From positions 1 to 64,000 of the forward strand of contig CAKZOO010000067.1 in assembly GCA_937136455.1 (NCBI GenBank): a stretch of 64,000 nucleotides of DNA. Direction: 5' to 3'. Below are positions 51,742-61,403 of the stretch, in pieces (position 1 is the first letter of the stretch; each line of letters opens with the position of its first letter). The position numbers and the translations under genes are program-made. The notes below the pieces were generated by a model. It was not told where the DNA came from, searched no databases, and saw only the letters and a list, made by a program, of their open reading frames with translations. Source of the DNA: an uncultured Flavobacteriaceae bacterium (GTDB lineage Bacteria; Bacteroidota; Bacteroidia; Flavobacteriales; Flavobacteriaceae).

Positions 51742-54582
51742 TTATTCTTCGTAATCAGAGATAGGATTACAGCTGCAAATTAAATTTCTATCCCCATAAG
51801 CGTCATCAACTCTTCTGACACTTGGCCAGAATTTATTCTGGGTGATGTAGTCTAATGGGAATGCGGCATTACTTCTTGAGTAGGGGAGGTCCCAATTATC
51901 AGAAGTGACCAATCGCTCTGAATGCGGTGCATTTATTAATGGATTGTTGACATCATCTTTGCTACAGTTTATAATTTCATTATGAATATTCAAAAGTGCA
52001 TCACAGAAGCGATCAAGCTCTGCCTTACTTTCACTTTCTGTAGGTTCGATCATCATTGTTCCTGGTACAGGGAATGACATCGTAGGAGCGTGGAATCCGT
52101 AATCCATCAATCGTTTAGCGATATCGACAACCTCGATGCCGTACTCTTTAAAAGGTCTACAGTCAACGATCATTTCATGAGCTGCTCTTCCTTGTTCTCC
52201 GGTGTAGAGGATTTGAAATTTGGATTCCAATCTACTTTTGATATAATTGGCATTTAAAATGGCAATCTTAGTCGAATGAGTCAATCCTTCTTCTCCTAAC
52301 ATCTTGATATAACCATAAGAAATGAGAGCTACCAAAGCAGATCCATAGGGTGCAGCTGAGATGGCATCTGTAGCCTTTTCATATCCTAAATCCAAAAGTG
52401 GATGTCCTGATAAGAAAGGTGTGAGCTGTGGTGCAACACATATAGGTCCTACGCCAGGTCCACCACCCCCATGAGGTATTGCAAAGGTTTTGTGGAGGTT
52501 GAGGTGGCATACGTCCGCTCCAATTGTAGCTGGATTTGTCAATCCAACTTGAGCATTCATATTGGCTCCGTCCATATACACTTGTCCACCGTGATCGTGA
52601 ATGAGTTTAGTTATTTGTTTTATAGATGATTCAAACACTCCGTGAGTAGAAGGGTAGGTAATCATCAAAGCAGCTAAGTTTTCAGAATGTTGAATTGCTT
52701 TTGCTTCCAAGTCTTCTAAATCGATATTTCCCTTATCGTCAGTTTTAGTTACGACAACTTTCATACCAGCCATAACTGCTGATGCAGGATTCGTCCCATG
52801 AGCAGAAGCAGGAATCAAACAAATATTTCGATGCGAATCTCCTCTCGATTCGTGGTAGGCACGTATCACCATCAGACCAGCAAATTCTCCTTGTGCTCCA
52901 GAATTTGGTTGAAGTGATGTCGCTTCAAACCCAGTAATTACTGCTAATTGACGTTCTAGTTCTTGTAGCATTTCAATATATCCCATCGCTTGTTCTTTTG
53001 GAACAAATGGATGAATTGAAGCCCATCTCGAATCACTTAAAGGCAATAATTCAGAAGCGGCATTGAGTTTCATCGTACAAGATCCCAAAGAAATCATTGA
53101 GTGGGTTAGCGATAAATCCTTGCGTTCTAGAGATTTGATGTAGCGCATTAAATCTGTTTCTGAATGATAACTTCTAAAGACATCATTGAGTAAGAACTCA
53201 GATGTTCTTTGAAGTGCAGAAGGGATGATTTCTTCCTCATTGGTTTGTAAGGAAGCTTTCTCAATAGTTAATGCTTTTGAAAAAATTGAGAGAATTTGAT
53301 CTAAATCTTCTCTTGTAGTCGTTTCATTGATCGAAATTCCAATTCCTTTTTCAGTGTATAAGAAATTGACTTCTTCCGCTTCAGCCACTGCTTTAACAGC
53401 TTTTTGATCCGCATTTATGAGTAGGGTGTCAAAATAAGATTTATTGAGGAGTTCAATCCCCATATGATTTAAACCAAGAGCTAAATCCTTAGTGTTTTTA
53501 TGAATCTTCGATGCGATGTATTGTAATCCCTTTGGACCGTGATACACAGCATACATTCCTGCCATAACTGCTAGAAGTACCTGAGCAGTACAAATATTAG
53601 AAGTAGCTTTATCTCTTTTAATGTGTTGTTCGCGCGTTTGAAGTGCCATTCTAAGGGCTCTATTGCCATCCGCATCTTTTGTAACACCAATAATTCTACC
53701 AGGGATTGAGCGTTTGTACTCATCGTGTGTTGCAAAATAAGCTGCATGAGGACCTCCATATCCCAAAGGAATTCCAAATCGTTGAGTGGTACCAACAACG
53801 ACATCTGCACCCCATTCTCCTGGTGGGCTAAGTAGTACTAATGACATCAAGTCCGCAGCGACAGCAACTTTTATATCCTTTTCTTTTGCATTGGAAACAA
53901 AACCTCTATAGTCATTAATTTCACCTAATGATGAAGGGTATTGTAATAGACAGGCAAAGTATTCTTCAGAAAAATCAAATGATGCAGCATCACCAACTAC
54001 AAGTTCTATTCCAATAGGATTCGAACGTGTTTTTAAGATGGATAGTGTTTGTGGAAGTACTGTTTCATCTACAAAAAACTTAACGGCATCCAATTTTTTT
54101 TGCTCTCTAGTTCTAAGACCAAAAAGCATACTCATCGCTTCAGCAGCAGCAGTTCCTTCATCTAATAGAGAAGCATTGGCGAGCTTCATTCCAGTCAAAT
54201 CTCCAATTGCAGTTTGGAAGTTTAAAAGGGCTTCTAAACGACCTTGTGAAATCTCCGCTTGATAAGGAGTATAGGCAGTATACCATCCTGGATTTTCGAG
54301 GATATTTCTCTTGATAACCGAAGGAGTAATCGTATGGTGATACCCTAATCCTATATAAGTTTTAAAGAGTTTGTTTTTGTTAGATAGTTCTTCTAAGTGA
54401 GTCAAATAATCGAATTCACTTAAAGGACGTTCTAATTCAAGAGGGCTAGAAAGGCGAATATCATTTGGAATTGTTTGCTCGACTAGTTGATCTAAACTAC
54501 TTACCGAAAGGGCTTCAAGCATACTGCTTAAATCTTCATTGTGAACTCCGATATGCCTTCTGTTAAAAACGTCTGTATTCAT
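51742..54582 (-). CDS. gcvP: glycine dehydrogenase (decarboxylating), P-protein
   Basis: A 946-residue full-length P-protein with both halves fused, the PLP-binding unit of the glycine cleavage system. It decarboxylates glycine and passes the aminomethyl group to lipoylated H-protein. FNRRHIGVHNEDLSSML is the conserved N-terminus, the N-half has YTAYTPYQAEISQGRLEALLNFQT, and the PLP lysine is in CHLNLHKTFAIPHGGGGPG. I start at MNTDVFNRRHIG in place of a 10-residue longer reading. gcvT and gcvH are not in the window. No glycine riboswitch fits in the short leader. Confidence 0.96.
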   Translation of the reverse strand: MNTDVFNRRHIGVHNEDLSSMLEALSVSSLDQLVEQTIPNDIRLSSPLELERPLSEFDYLTHLEELSNKNKLFKTYIGLGYHHTITPSVIKRNILENPGWYTAYTPYQAEISQGRLEALLNFQTAIGDLTGMKLANASLLDEGTAAAEAMSMLFGLRTREQKKLDAVKFFVDETVLPQTLSILKTRSNPIGIELVVGDAASFDFSEEYFACLLQYPSSLGEINDYRGFVSNAKEKDIKVAVAADLMSLVLLSPPGEWGADVVVGTTQRFGIPLGYGGPHAAYFATHDEYKRSIPGRIIGVTKDADGNRALRMALQTREQHIKRDKATSNICTAQVLLAVMAGMYAVYHGPKGLQYIASKIHKNTKDLALGLNHMGIELLNKSYFDTLLINADQKAVKAVAEAEEVNFLYTEKGIGISINETTTREDLDQILSIFSKALTIEKASLQTNEEEIIPSALQRTSEFLLNDVFRSYHSETDLMRYIKSLERKDLSLTHSMISLGSCTMKLNAASELLPLSDSRWASIHPFVPKEQAMGYIEMLQELERQLAVITGFEATSLQPNSGAQGEFAGLMVIRAYHESRGDSHRNICLIPASAHGTNPASAVMAGMKVVVTKTDDKGNIDLEDLEAKAIQHSENLAALMITYPSTHGVFESSIKQITKLIHDHGGQVYMDGANMNAQVGLTNPATIGADVCHLNLHKTFAIPHGGGGPGVGPICVAPQLTPFLSGHPLLDLGYEKATDAISAAPYGSALVALISYGYIKMLGEEGLTHSTKIAILNANYIKSRLESKFQILYTGEQGRAAHEMIVDCRPFKEYGIEVVDIAKRLMDYGFHAPTMSFPVPGTMMIEPTESESKAELDRFCDALLNIHNEIINCSKDDVNNPLINAPHSERLVTSDNWDLPYSRSNAAFPLDYITQNKFWPSVRRVDDAYGDRNLICSCNPISDYEE

Positions 54583-54609
54583 ATTATAGGTCAGTTTAAA
54601 ATAATGGAG

Positions 54610-54617
54610 CAAAAGTA
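54610..54617 (-). promoter_or_regulatory. putative -7 box of gcvP (TACTTTTG on the minus strand)
   Basis: Exact TAnnTTTG match 27 nt before the ATG. Confidence 0.5.
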
Positions 54618-54703
54618 CATATAATCAATATATTTTTAAGAATTTAAAATCATCTTATCCCATCTATTTTTTAACAAAATGGAAGTGGTTATTAACTTTT
54701 CTA

Positions 54704-54711
54704 TACTTTTG
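54704..54711 (+). promoter_or_regulatory. putative -7 box of the UbiA-like gene, leaderless spacing (TACTTTTG)
   Basis: Exact TAnnTTTG match ending four bases before the ATG. Confidence 0.5.
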
Positions 54712-54715
54712 AAAG

Positions 54716-55519
54716 ATGAAGCTATTGGCTTATCTTTTTAGGGTCTATCTCAAAAGCAGCATTCACATTGCTTTAGCTGTTTGTTCGCTTTTGTATATCA
54801 GTATTAAATCGCATCATATTGAATACCAAAAAGCACTCTATGAATTGGTGTTTTTTGGATCGATAGTAGCTTATAATTTCATCAAGTACGGTTTAGAAGT
54901 TAAGAGGTATTTCATCAGTTCCAAGCGAGTGATGATACCGCTATTGTTGATTTCTATTTTTTCTATTGGAATTTCTGTATTAGCCCTTTTTGAGCTTACT
55001 TACAATCAGATTCTTTTGGTGTTACTTATGGGTTTTTTGATCTATTTATACACCATTCCCTTTATTCCATCGCTTCCCAATTTTAGAAATCTATCTAGGA
55101 TCAAAATATATATTGTCGCATTTGTATGGGCAGGAATGACCACACTTTTACCCTTGATTGATCAATCGACCGATTTTCTGTTAATCGAGTTTGTACAGCG
55201 ATTTATACTAGTTCTTGTTTTGATGATTCCCTTTGAAATTCGCGATCTAAAATACGATGATAATTCACTTAATACGCTGGCTCAATCACTAGGAGTCAAT
55301 GGAGCAAAAAGGTTAGGTTATCTACTGGTGTTGTTGTGGCTGTTGAGTTCGAGTTACTTAGGATTAAAACCTATTGCTCTTGTGATTATTATCGCTGTAC
55401 TTTTAATATTGGCATTAGCCTATTCCAACAGCGAACGCAATCGAGTGTATACTGAATTTTGGGTTGAAAGCATTCCGATTGCTTATGCGCTTATCGATGC
55501 AGTTGTCTTAAATTATTAG
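54716..55519 (+). CDS. UbiA-like integral membrane protein
   Basis: A 267-residue protein with seven to nine hydrophobic helices. PFEIRDLKYDDNSLNTLAQSLGVNGAKRLGYL after helix 5 looks like the second Asp-rich motif of UbiA prenyltransferases and the following Gly/Ala helix. The first motif, normally NDxxDxxxD, is not recognisable; in its place is NFIKYGLEVKRYF. It may be a diverged prenyltransferase or a non-catalytic relative. It is divergent from gcvP and followed 44 bases later by a rhodanese lipoprotein gene. Confidence 0.55.
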   Translation: MKLLAYLFRVYLKSSIHIALAVCSLLYISIKSHHIEYQKALYELVFFGSIVAYNFIKYGLEVKRYFISSKRVMIPLLLISIFSIGISVLALFELTYNQILLVLLMGFLIYLYTIPFIPSLPNFRNLSRIKIYIVAFVWAGMTTLLPLIDQSTDFLLIEFVQRFILVLVLMIPFEIRDLKYDDNSLNTLAQSLGVNGAKRLGYLLVLLWLLSSSYLGLKPIALVIIIAVLLILALAYSNSERNRVYTEFWVESIPIAYALIDAVVLNY

Positions 55520-55563
55520 TATCTTCATCCACATAATTTTAATAACCTCTATAAAATAATAGC

Positions 55564-55983
55564 ATGAAAAAATTTAATATGTATATCGCCTTGATTTTAG
55601 TGATGAGCTTGTTTGCTTGTAATGGTCAAAAATCATCTCAGGCCAATCAAACGATTCAAGCACAAGAAGCACCTAACACTGTTGCGATGAGTTCTCAGCC
55701 CATCAGTGTTCTCGATCAACTCAATTTAAGTGAGATCGTGTTAATCGATGTGAGAACTCCAGAAGAATATCAAGCAGGACACGTTGAAAATGCTTTGAAC
55801 ATTAATTTCTTTGATGAGAACTTTACAGATCAAATTAAGGACTTGAATACCGATAAAACGCTTTATCTCTACTGTAGATCGGGTAAACGTTCGATGAATG
55901 CTTCAAAAGCTTTGAGTTCCTTAGGTTATCAAGTAGTTAACCTTGAAGGAGGCTATAATGTCTATTCTGCTTTAAAACAGTAA
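55564..55983 (+). CDS. rhodanese-like lipoprotein
   Basis: A 139-residue lipoprotein. Signal MKKFNMYIALILVMSLFAC has the lipobox Cys at 19, a Gln/Ala/Ser-rich linker follows, and a single rhodanese domain spans about 45-139: VLIDVRTPEEYQAGHVENALNINFF and the active-site loop CRSGKRS. Rhodaneses carry persulfide sulfur on that Cys; a periplasmic or surface anchor suggests handling of extracytoplasmic sulfur, which is inference. It converges with the M3 peptidase gene, two bases apart. Confidence 0.88.
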   Translation: MKKFNMYIALILVMSLFACNGQKSSQANQTIQAQEAPNTVAMSSQPISVLDQLNLSEIVLIDVRTPEEYQAGHVENALNINFFDENFTDQIKDLNTDKTLYLYCRSGKRSMNASKALSSLGYQVVNLEGGYNVYSALKQ

Positions 55984-55985
55984 TC

Positions 55986-57998
55986 TTACAAAAGCCCGGA
56001 TCGTTGGAGTAAAGCCTCGATACTGGGCTCTTTTCCTCTAAAGCTCTTGTAGAGCTGCATCGGTTTTACTGTGCCACCCTTGGAAAGAATATGCTCTTTA
56101 AAGGAAGAAGCAACTTCTTGATTAAAGATGCCTTTTTCTTTAAAGTATGCAAAAGCATCAGCATCTAAGACCTCTGCCCATTTATAGCTGTAGTAACCTG
56201 CCGAATAACCCCCTTGGAAAATGTGAGAAAAAGCGGTGCTCATACAGCTTCCGTCTACTTGTGGATACAAATCGGTATGCTCAAATACCGAAGCTTCAAC
56301 TTCTTCTATTGTAGAAGGTAAATAGTTAGGGTTTGTACTGTGCCACTTCATATCCAAAAGACCAAAACTGAGTTGTCTCATGGTAGCTAATCCCTCCATG
56401 AAATTGGAGGCTTCTTTAATTTTTTTCACTAGGGTTAATGGAATGAGCTCATCACTTTGATAGTGTTTTGCAAAAAGCTCTAATGCTTCTTTTTCATAAC
56501 ACCAATTTTCGAGAATTTGAGAAGGCAATTCTACAAAATCCCATGAAACAGAGGTTCCTGATAAACTTTTATACTGAGTGTTTGCCAGCATTCCATGGAG
56601 CGCATGTCCAAACTCGTGAAATAAAGTAGTCACTTCATTAAAAGTGAGTAATGAAGGTTTTGATGCGGTTGGTTTGGTAAAATTACAAACGATAGATACG
56701 TGAGGTCTAATATTCTCTGACTCTGTTTTGTATTGCGATTTGTAAGAAGTCATCCAGGCTCCATCTCTTTTGCCAGCTCTTGGGTGAAAATCTGCGTAAA
56801 ATAGGGCCACTTCCTTACCACTATGATCAATGACTTCGTAAGTTTTGACATCTGGGTGGTAGACTTCAATCTGTTGGTTGGCTTTAAATTCAAGTCCGTA
56901 GAGTTTTTGAGCAACTTTAAAAACTCCCTCAATAACACGGTCCAATTCAAAATAAGGTTTTAAAACTTCATCATCCAATTCAAATTTTTCCTTCTTGAGT
57001 TTTTCTGAGTAATAGGCCGCATCCCATTTTTGCAATTGATCAACACCGTCTTTGGCAGCGTATTCGCAAAGGGATTTAAATTCTCTTTCAGCTGCTGGTT
57101 TTGCTTTTATACTCAGTTGTTCTAGGAACTCAAATACTTTTTTTGGAGACTCAGCCATACGCTCTTCTAGGATATAATGTGCATGTGACTCATATCCCAA
57201 TAATTGAGCTCTATCATATCTCAATTTGACAATGGATTGAATGATTTTTGTGTTGTTATTTTCATTGTCTTGAAATCCTCTAGCTGAGAAAGCTCTGTAG
57301 AGCTTTTCTCTTAGAGCTCTTTTTTTAGAGAATTTCATAAAAGGTACATAGCTAGGGTAGGACAGGGTGATGATCCAACCTTTGAGATTTTTTTCATCAG
57401 CAGCTGTCTTTGCCATTTCGATAAAACCCTCTGGAAGTCCTTCTAAATCTTCTTCTTTTTCAATGAGGAGTTCATAGGCGTTAGAATCTGCAAGTACATG
57501 TTGACCAAACTCTAAAGACAATTTGGATAATTGCTCATCAATGGCTCGGAGTTCCTTTTGTTTTTCTAAATCGAGAAGGGCACCATTTCTGGTAAAACTT
57601 TTGTATTGTTTTTCGAGTAGCATTTGAGATTCAGCATCCAATTCCAAGTTTTGATCAACCACGGCTTTTACTCTATCAGATAAGTGTTGATTAAGTATGA
57701 TATCGTTTTTAAAAGTGCTAAGCCAAGGAGCTATTTCTTGTGCTATTTCTTGAATTTCAGGACTGGTTTCTGCTGAATTGAGATTAAAAAAAATAGAGGA
57801 GATGCGATCCAATTGAGCTCCTGATCGATCTAATGCAACTATGGTATTTTCAAATGTTGGTTCGCCCTTAGAGTGAGCAATAGCATCGATCTCAGCTCTT
57901 GCTATTTCGATGGCTTTTTCAAAAGCTTCTTTGTAGTGTTCAGTTTTAATTTTTGAAAAGGGGGCCTGATCAAAGGCTTCTAACAAAGGATTTTGCAT
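55986..57998 (-). CDS. M3 family oligopeptidase
   Basis: A 670-residue zinc metallopeptidase of the thimet/oligopeptidase A/Dcp group. The HEFGH zinc motif is at about 461-465 (TLFHEFGHALHGML), with the third ligand Glu about 25 residues on in VELPSQILENW, and HIFQGGYSAGYYSYKWAEVLDADAF near the C-terminus. No signal peptide is seen, so it is probably cytoplasmic and degrades short peptides. It sits 40 bases after purE in the same direction. Confidence 0.92.
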   Translation of the reverse strand: MQNPLLEAFDQAPFSKIKTEHYKEAFEKAIEIARAEIDAIAHSKGEPTFENTIVALDRSGAQLDRISSIFFNLNSAETSPEIQEIAQEIAPWLSTFKNDIILNQHLSDRVKAVVDQNLELDAESQMLLEKQYKSFTRNGALLDLEKQKELRAIDEQLSKLSLEFGQHVLADSNAYELLIEKEEDLEGLPEGFIEMAKTAADEKNLKGWIITLSYPSYVPFMKFSKKRALREKLYRAFSARGFQDNENNNTKIIQSIVKLRYDRAQLLGYESHAHYILEERMAESPKKVFEFLEQLSIKAKPAAEREFKSLCEYAAKDGVDQLQKWDAAYYSEKLKKEKFELDDEVLKPYFELDRVIEGVFKVAQKLYGLEFKANQQIEVYHPDVKTYEVIDHSGKEVALFYADFHPRAGKRDGAWMTSYKSQYKTESENIRPHVSIVCNFTKPTASKPSLLTFNEVTTLFHEFGHALHGMLANTQYKSLSGTSVSWDFVELPSQILENWCYEKEALELFAKHYQSDELIPLTLVKKIKEASNFMEGLATMRQLSFGLLDMKWHSTNPNYLPSTIEEVEASVFEHTDLYPQVDGSCMSTAFSHIFQGGYSAGYYSYKWAEVLDADAFAYFKEKGIFNQEVASSFKEHILSKGGTVKPMQLYKSFRGKEPSIEALLQRSGLL

Positions 57999-58038
57999 AG
58001 CTTTTGTATGAATTGTTTCTTAATAAAGAAAGATTGTA

Positions 58039-58524
58039 TTATTGATTGATGGATTTAGCTCCTTCAATTACTTTTGTTTTGAGTGATTCTTTGTAAGCTA
58101 CTATTTTTTGAAGCACATCAGGGTTGGAGCTTCCGATGATTTGAGCAGCTAAGATACCAGCGTTTTTAGCTCCGTTTAAGGCTACAGTCGCTACTGGAAC
58201 TCCTCCTGGCATTTGTAGAATAGAGAGAATAGAATCCCAACCATCAATGGAATTGCTGCTCTTTACGGGAACTCCTATGACAGGAAGTGGAGACATGGAA
58301 GCCACCATTCCAGGTAGGTGTGCGGCACCTCCAGCACCAGCAATAATAACTTGGATGCCTTTCTTATGAGCGTTGGTGCTAAAATCAAAAAGCTTTTCAG
58401 GAGTGCGATGTGCAGATACAATATCCACTTCTACATCAATACCTAGTTCTTTTAAGAAATCTACGGCTTCCTGCATTACAGGCAGATCACTTGTCGATCC
58501 CATTACAATGGCAACTTTACTCAT
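58039..58524 (-). CDS. purE: N5-carboxyaminoimidazole ribonucleotide mutase
   Basis: A 161-residue enzyme of class I PurE, converting N5-CAIR to CAIR in purine synthesis. VAIVMGSTSDLPVMQEA, SAHRTPEKLFDF with the catalytic His, and IAGAGGAAHLPGMVAS are the three signature segments. The partner PurK is encoded three bases upstream, confirming the two-enzyme bacterial route. Confidence 0.96.
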   Translation of the reverse strand: MSKVAIVMGSTSDLPVMQEAVDFLKELGIDVEVDIVSAHRTPEKLFDFSTNAHKKGIQVIIAGAGGAAHLPGMVASMSPLPVIGVPVKSSNSIDGWDSILSILQMPGGVPVATVALNGAKNAGILAAQIIGSSNPDVLQKIVAYKESLKTKVIEGAKSINQ

Positions 58525-58527
58525 ATT

Positions 58528-59691
58528 TTACTTTTTAGTTGTACTTATTACTCGAATGGTTTTTTTAACCCATGCGGCTTTTTCTCTTGCGTTTTTTAAA
58601 TCTTCATCTACGATGGTCACATGTCCCATCTTTCTAAAAGGGCGTGTTTCACGTTTTCCATAGATGTGTGGATTCACTCCTTTTTCATTTAGAATGGACT
58701 CCATGTTTTCATAGGTCACATCTCCATGATATCCCTCTTCACCCACTAAGTTAACCATAACTGCTGACAACACGCTATCGGTACTTCCCAGAGGTAAGTT
58801 TAGGATGGCTCTTAAATGCTGTTCGTATTGGCTCGTAATACTAGCCTCAATGGTATAGTGGCCAGAGTTATGTGGCCTTGGTGCAACCTCGTTTATGAGT
58901 ATTTCTCCCGAAGCAGTCATAAAGAGTTCAACTGCTAAAAGTCCAACGATATCTAGATGTTCAGCAACTTTCATCGCTATTTCTCTGGCCTTAATATCGA
59001 TAGATTCATCGATTTGAGCTGGACATAGAACGTATTCTACTTGATTGGCCTCTGGATGAAATTCCATTTCAACTAGGGGATAAGAAGTGGCGTTTCCATC
59101 TGGAGTTCTAGCGACGATAACAGCTAGTTCTTTTTCAAAAGGAACCAATGCTTCTGCGATGCATTTATCAGTAGCTAAACCCCTTAAATCTTCAGCAGAA
59201 CGTACGACTTTTACTCCTTGCCCATCGTATCCAAATTGAGCAGATTTCCAAACAAAGGGAAGTGATTGACTGTTCTCGGAAACAGCAGTCTTAAGTTCTT
59301 CTAAAGAGCAATACACCTCAAAATCAGAGGTTGGTAAACCGTGCTCTCTGTAAAATTCTTTTTGTTTTGCCTTATCGACAATAACTTCTAAACTCGATGG
59401 TTTAGGAAATACCTTGACTCCCTCCTTTTCTAATTTTTTTAAAGCTTCAATGTTGATGTGTTCAATTTCAATGGTCAGAAGATCCAAAGCCTTTCCGAAA
59501 TTGTAAACCGTATCGTAATCCATTAGATCCCCAACTGTAAATTCGTTTGAAGCAATTCTTGAAGGTGCTTCTTTACTGGGATCCAAGACTTTGGTGAAGA
59601 TATCCCACTTACGCGTTTCGCAAAGGAGCATCTTACCCAATTGACCTCCACCTACAATTCCTAATTTAAAATCTGAAGAGAAATAATTCAT
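58528..59691 (-). CDS. purK: N5-carboxyaminoimidazole ribonucleotide synthase
   Basis: A 387-residue ATP-grasp enzyme that carboxylates AIR with bicarbonate and ATP. LGIVGGGQLGKMLL opens the N-terminal domain; PFVWKSAQFGYDGQGVKV is the ATP-grasp loop, and EVAPRPHNSGHYTIEASITSQYEQHLRAI the metal/substrate region. It is first in the purK-purE pair, with its own -7 box 18 nt upstream, divergent from adk. Confidence 0.96.
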   Translation of the reverse strand: MNYFSSDFKLGIVGGGQLGKMLLCETRKWDIFTKVLDPSKEAPSRIASNEFTVGDLMDYDTVYNFGKALDLLTIEIEHINIEALKKLEKEGVKVFPKPSSLEVIVDKAKQKEFYREHGLPTSDFEVYCSLEELKTAVSENSQSLPFVWKSAQFGYDGQGVKVVRSAEDLRGLATDKCIAEALVPFEKELAVIVARTPDGNATSYPLVEMEFHPEANQVEYVLCPAQIDESIDIKAREIAMKVAEHLDIVGLLAVELFMTASGEILINEVAPRPHNSGHYTIEASITSQYEQHLRAILNLPLGSTDSVLSAVMVNLVGEEGYHGDVTYENMESILNEKGVNPHIYGKRETRPFRKMGHVTIVDEDLKNAREKAAWVKKTIRVISTTKK

Positions 59692-59708
59692 GTTTGTGCT
59701 TTGGAAAG

Positions 59709-59716
59709 CAAAAATA
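59709..59716 (-). promoter_or_regulatory. putative -7 box of purK (TATTTTTG on the minus strand)
   Basis: Exact TAnnTTTG match 17 nt before the ATG. Confidence 0.5.
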
Positions 59717-59770
59717 CAGCTTTATTGCTTAATCACCAGTCAGATGGGTAAAAAAGAGATATATTATCAT

Positions 59771-59778
59771 TATCTTTG
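59771..59778 (+). promoter_or_regulatory. putative -7 box of adk (TATCTTTG)
   Basis: Exact TAnnTTTG match 35 nt before the adk ATG. A longer upstream reading of adk would begin at this box, which argues against that start. Confidence 0.5.
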
Positions 59779-59813
59779 TGGCTTCTTATTTTGAATCAAA
59801 TACCGACTACACA

Positions 59814-60386
59814 ATGATTAATTTAGTTTTATTTGGAAAACCTGGTGCAGGTAAAGGGACCCAAGCAGAATTTTTAAAGACACAGTACAACTTAAAACAC
59901 ATCTCAACAGGTGATGTATTCAGATACAATATTTCACAGGGAACTGATCTTGGAAACCTTGCCAAGTCCTATATGGACAAAGGAGACTTAGTACCTGATC
60001 AAGTGACCATCGACATGTTGCAAGCTGAGGTGGAGAAAAACCCTGAAGCAAGTGGATTTATATTTGATGGTTTTCCAAGAACAACTGCTCAAGCTCAGGC
60101 TTTGGATGCATTTTTACAAACCAAATCAATGCAAATCAACGCCTGTGTCGCTTTGGAGGCCGATGAGGATGAGTTGACAAAACGTCTTTTAGAGCGTGGA
60201 AAAATAAGTGGAAGAAGTGATGATCAAGATGAATCAAAAATCAGAAATCGCTTTCAAGAGTACAATGATAAAACAGCTCCATTAAAGGATTTTTATCAAG
60301 GGCAAAACAAGTTTTACGCTGTTGATGGAATTGGTGAGATCGCTGAAGTAACCAATCGTATTGCAACTGTAATTGATAATCTGTAA
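59814..60386 (+). CDS. adk: adenylate kinase
   Basis: A 190-residue short-LID form interconverting ATP + AMP and 2 ADP. The P-loop is LFGKPGAGKGTQ at about 6-17; HISTGDVFRYNI binds AMP; FDGFPRTTAQAQALD is the PROSITE-type signature. No zinc cysteines are in the LID. I start at MINLVLFGKPG, because the 12 residues of the longer reading overlap the probable promoter. It precedes obgE by three bases. Confidence 0.95.
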   Translation: MINLVLFGKPGAGKGTQAEFLKTQYNLKHISTGDVFRYNISQGTDLGNLAKSYMDKGDLVPDQVTIDMLQAEVEKNPEASGFIFDGFPRTTAQAQALDAFLQTKSMQINACVALEADEDELTKRLLERGKISGRSDDQDESKIRNRFQEYNDKTAPLKDFYQGQNKFYAVDGIGEIAEVTNRIATVIDNL

Positions 60387-60389
60387 CAG

Positions 60390-61403
60390 ATGACTGAAGG
60401 AAATTTTGTAGACTATGTAAAAGTGCATTTATCTTCTGGAAACGGAGGAAAGGGGTCTATGCATTTCCACAGAGAGAAGTACATCGCTAAGGGTGGACCT
60501 GATGGAGGAGATGGTGGTCGAGGAGGTCATGTAATTGTAAAGGGTAATAAGAACCTTTGGACTTTGGTGCACTATAAATTCAAAAAACACTTTAAGGCAG
60601 AACACGGTGAACACGGTTCTAAAAGTAGAAGTTTTGGAGCTGATGGTAAGGATGTGATTTTAGAAGTTCCACTTGGAACTGTTGTGAAAGATTCAGAAAC
60701 CTTAGAAGTGCTTTTTGAAATTACAGAGCACGATCAAGAAGTGGTTGCATTAGAAGGAGGAAAAGGAGGACTTGGTAACTGGCATTTTAAATCATCTACC
60801 AATCAAACTCCTCGTTATGCGCAACCTGGAATTCCAGGCCAAGAGCGCACTGTAACTTTAGAGCTCAAGGTTCTTGCAGATGTTGGATTAGTTGGGTTTC
60901 CAAATGCTGGTAAATCAACCCTTTTATCGGTGATTACTTCTGCAAAACCCAAAATTGCAGATTATGAATTTACCACTCTAAAGCCCAATTTAGGAATTGT
61001 TCAACACAGAGATTTTCAGAGTTTTGTGATGGCCGATATCCCGGGAATCATTGAAGGTGCTGCTGAGGGGAAAGGTTTAGGGCATTATTTTTTACGCCAC
61101 ATTGAGCGTAATGCAACCCTGCTATTTTTAATTCCTGCAGACAGTAAAGATATTGTTAAAGAATACCATATTCTTTTAGATGAATTGAGAAGATACAATC
61201 CTGAACTACTAGACAAGGAACGTTATTTAGTGATTTCTAAATCTGATATGTTAGATGAGGAACTCAAAGAAGAGATCAGTACAGAACTTAAATCTTCTTT
61301 AAAAGACATTTCATTCTCATTTATCTCATCGGTAGCTCAGCAAGGAATTCAAGAACTCAAAGACAAACTTTGGGAATTGATTAAAAACAATAAGGAAGAC
61401 TAA
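60390..61403 (+). CDS. obgE: Obg-family GTPase
   Basis: A 337-residue GTPase for 50S ribosome assembly and stress response. The glycine-rich OBG fold spans 1-158 ([26 protein letters not shown]); G motifs are [11 protein letters not shown] at about 168 and [17 protein letters not shown] with the Obg-specific switch. The C-terminal OCT domain of some homologues is absent, as is usual outside Firmicutes. Its stop overlaps the mpl ATG by one base (TAATG). Confidence 0.96.
   Translation: MTEGNFVDYVKVHLSSGNGGKGSMHFHREKYIAKGGPDGGDGGRGGHVIVKGNKNLWTLVHYKFKKHFKAEHGEHGSKSRSFGADGKDVILEVPLGTVVKDSETLEVLFEITEHDQEVVALEGGKGGLGNWHFKSSTNQTPRYAQPGIPGQERTVTLELKVLADVGLVGFPNAGKSTLLSVITSAKPKIADYEFTTLKPNLGIVQHRDFQSFVMADIPGIIEGAAEGKGLGHYFLRHIERNATLLFLIPADSKDIVKEYHILLDELRRYNPELLDKERYLVISKSDMLDEELKEEISTELKSSLKDISFSFISSVAQQGIQELKDKLWELIKNNKED

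Noticed and set aside
54583-54609. Glycine riboswitch in front of gcvP
   Set aside because: The probable leader is under 30 nt, too short for even a single glycine aptamer.
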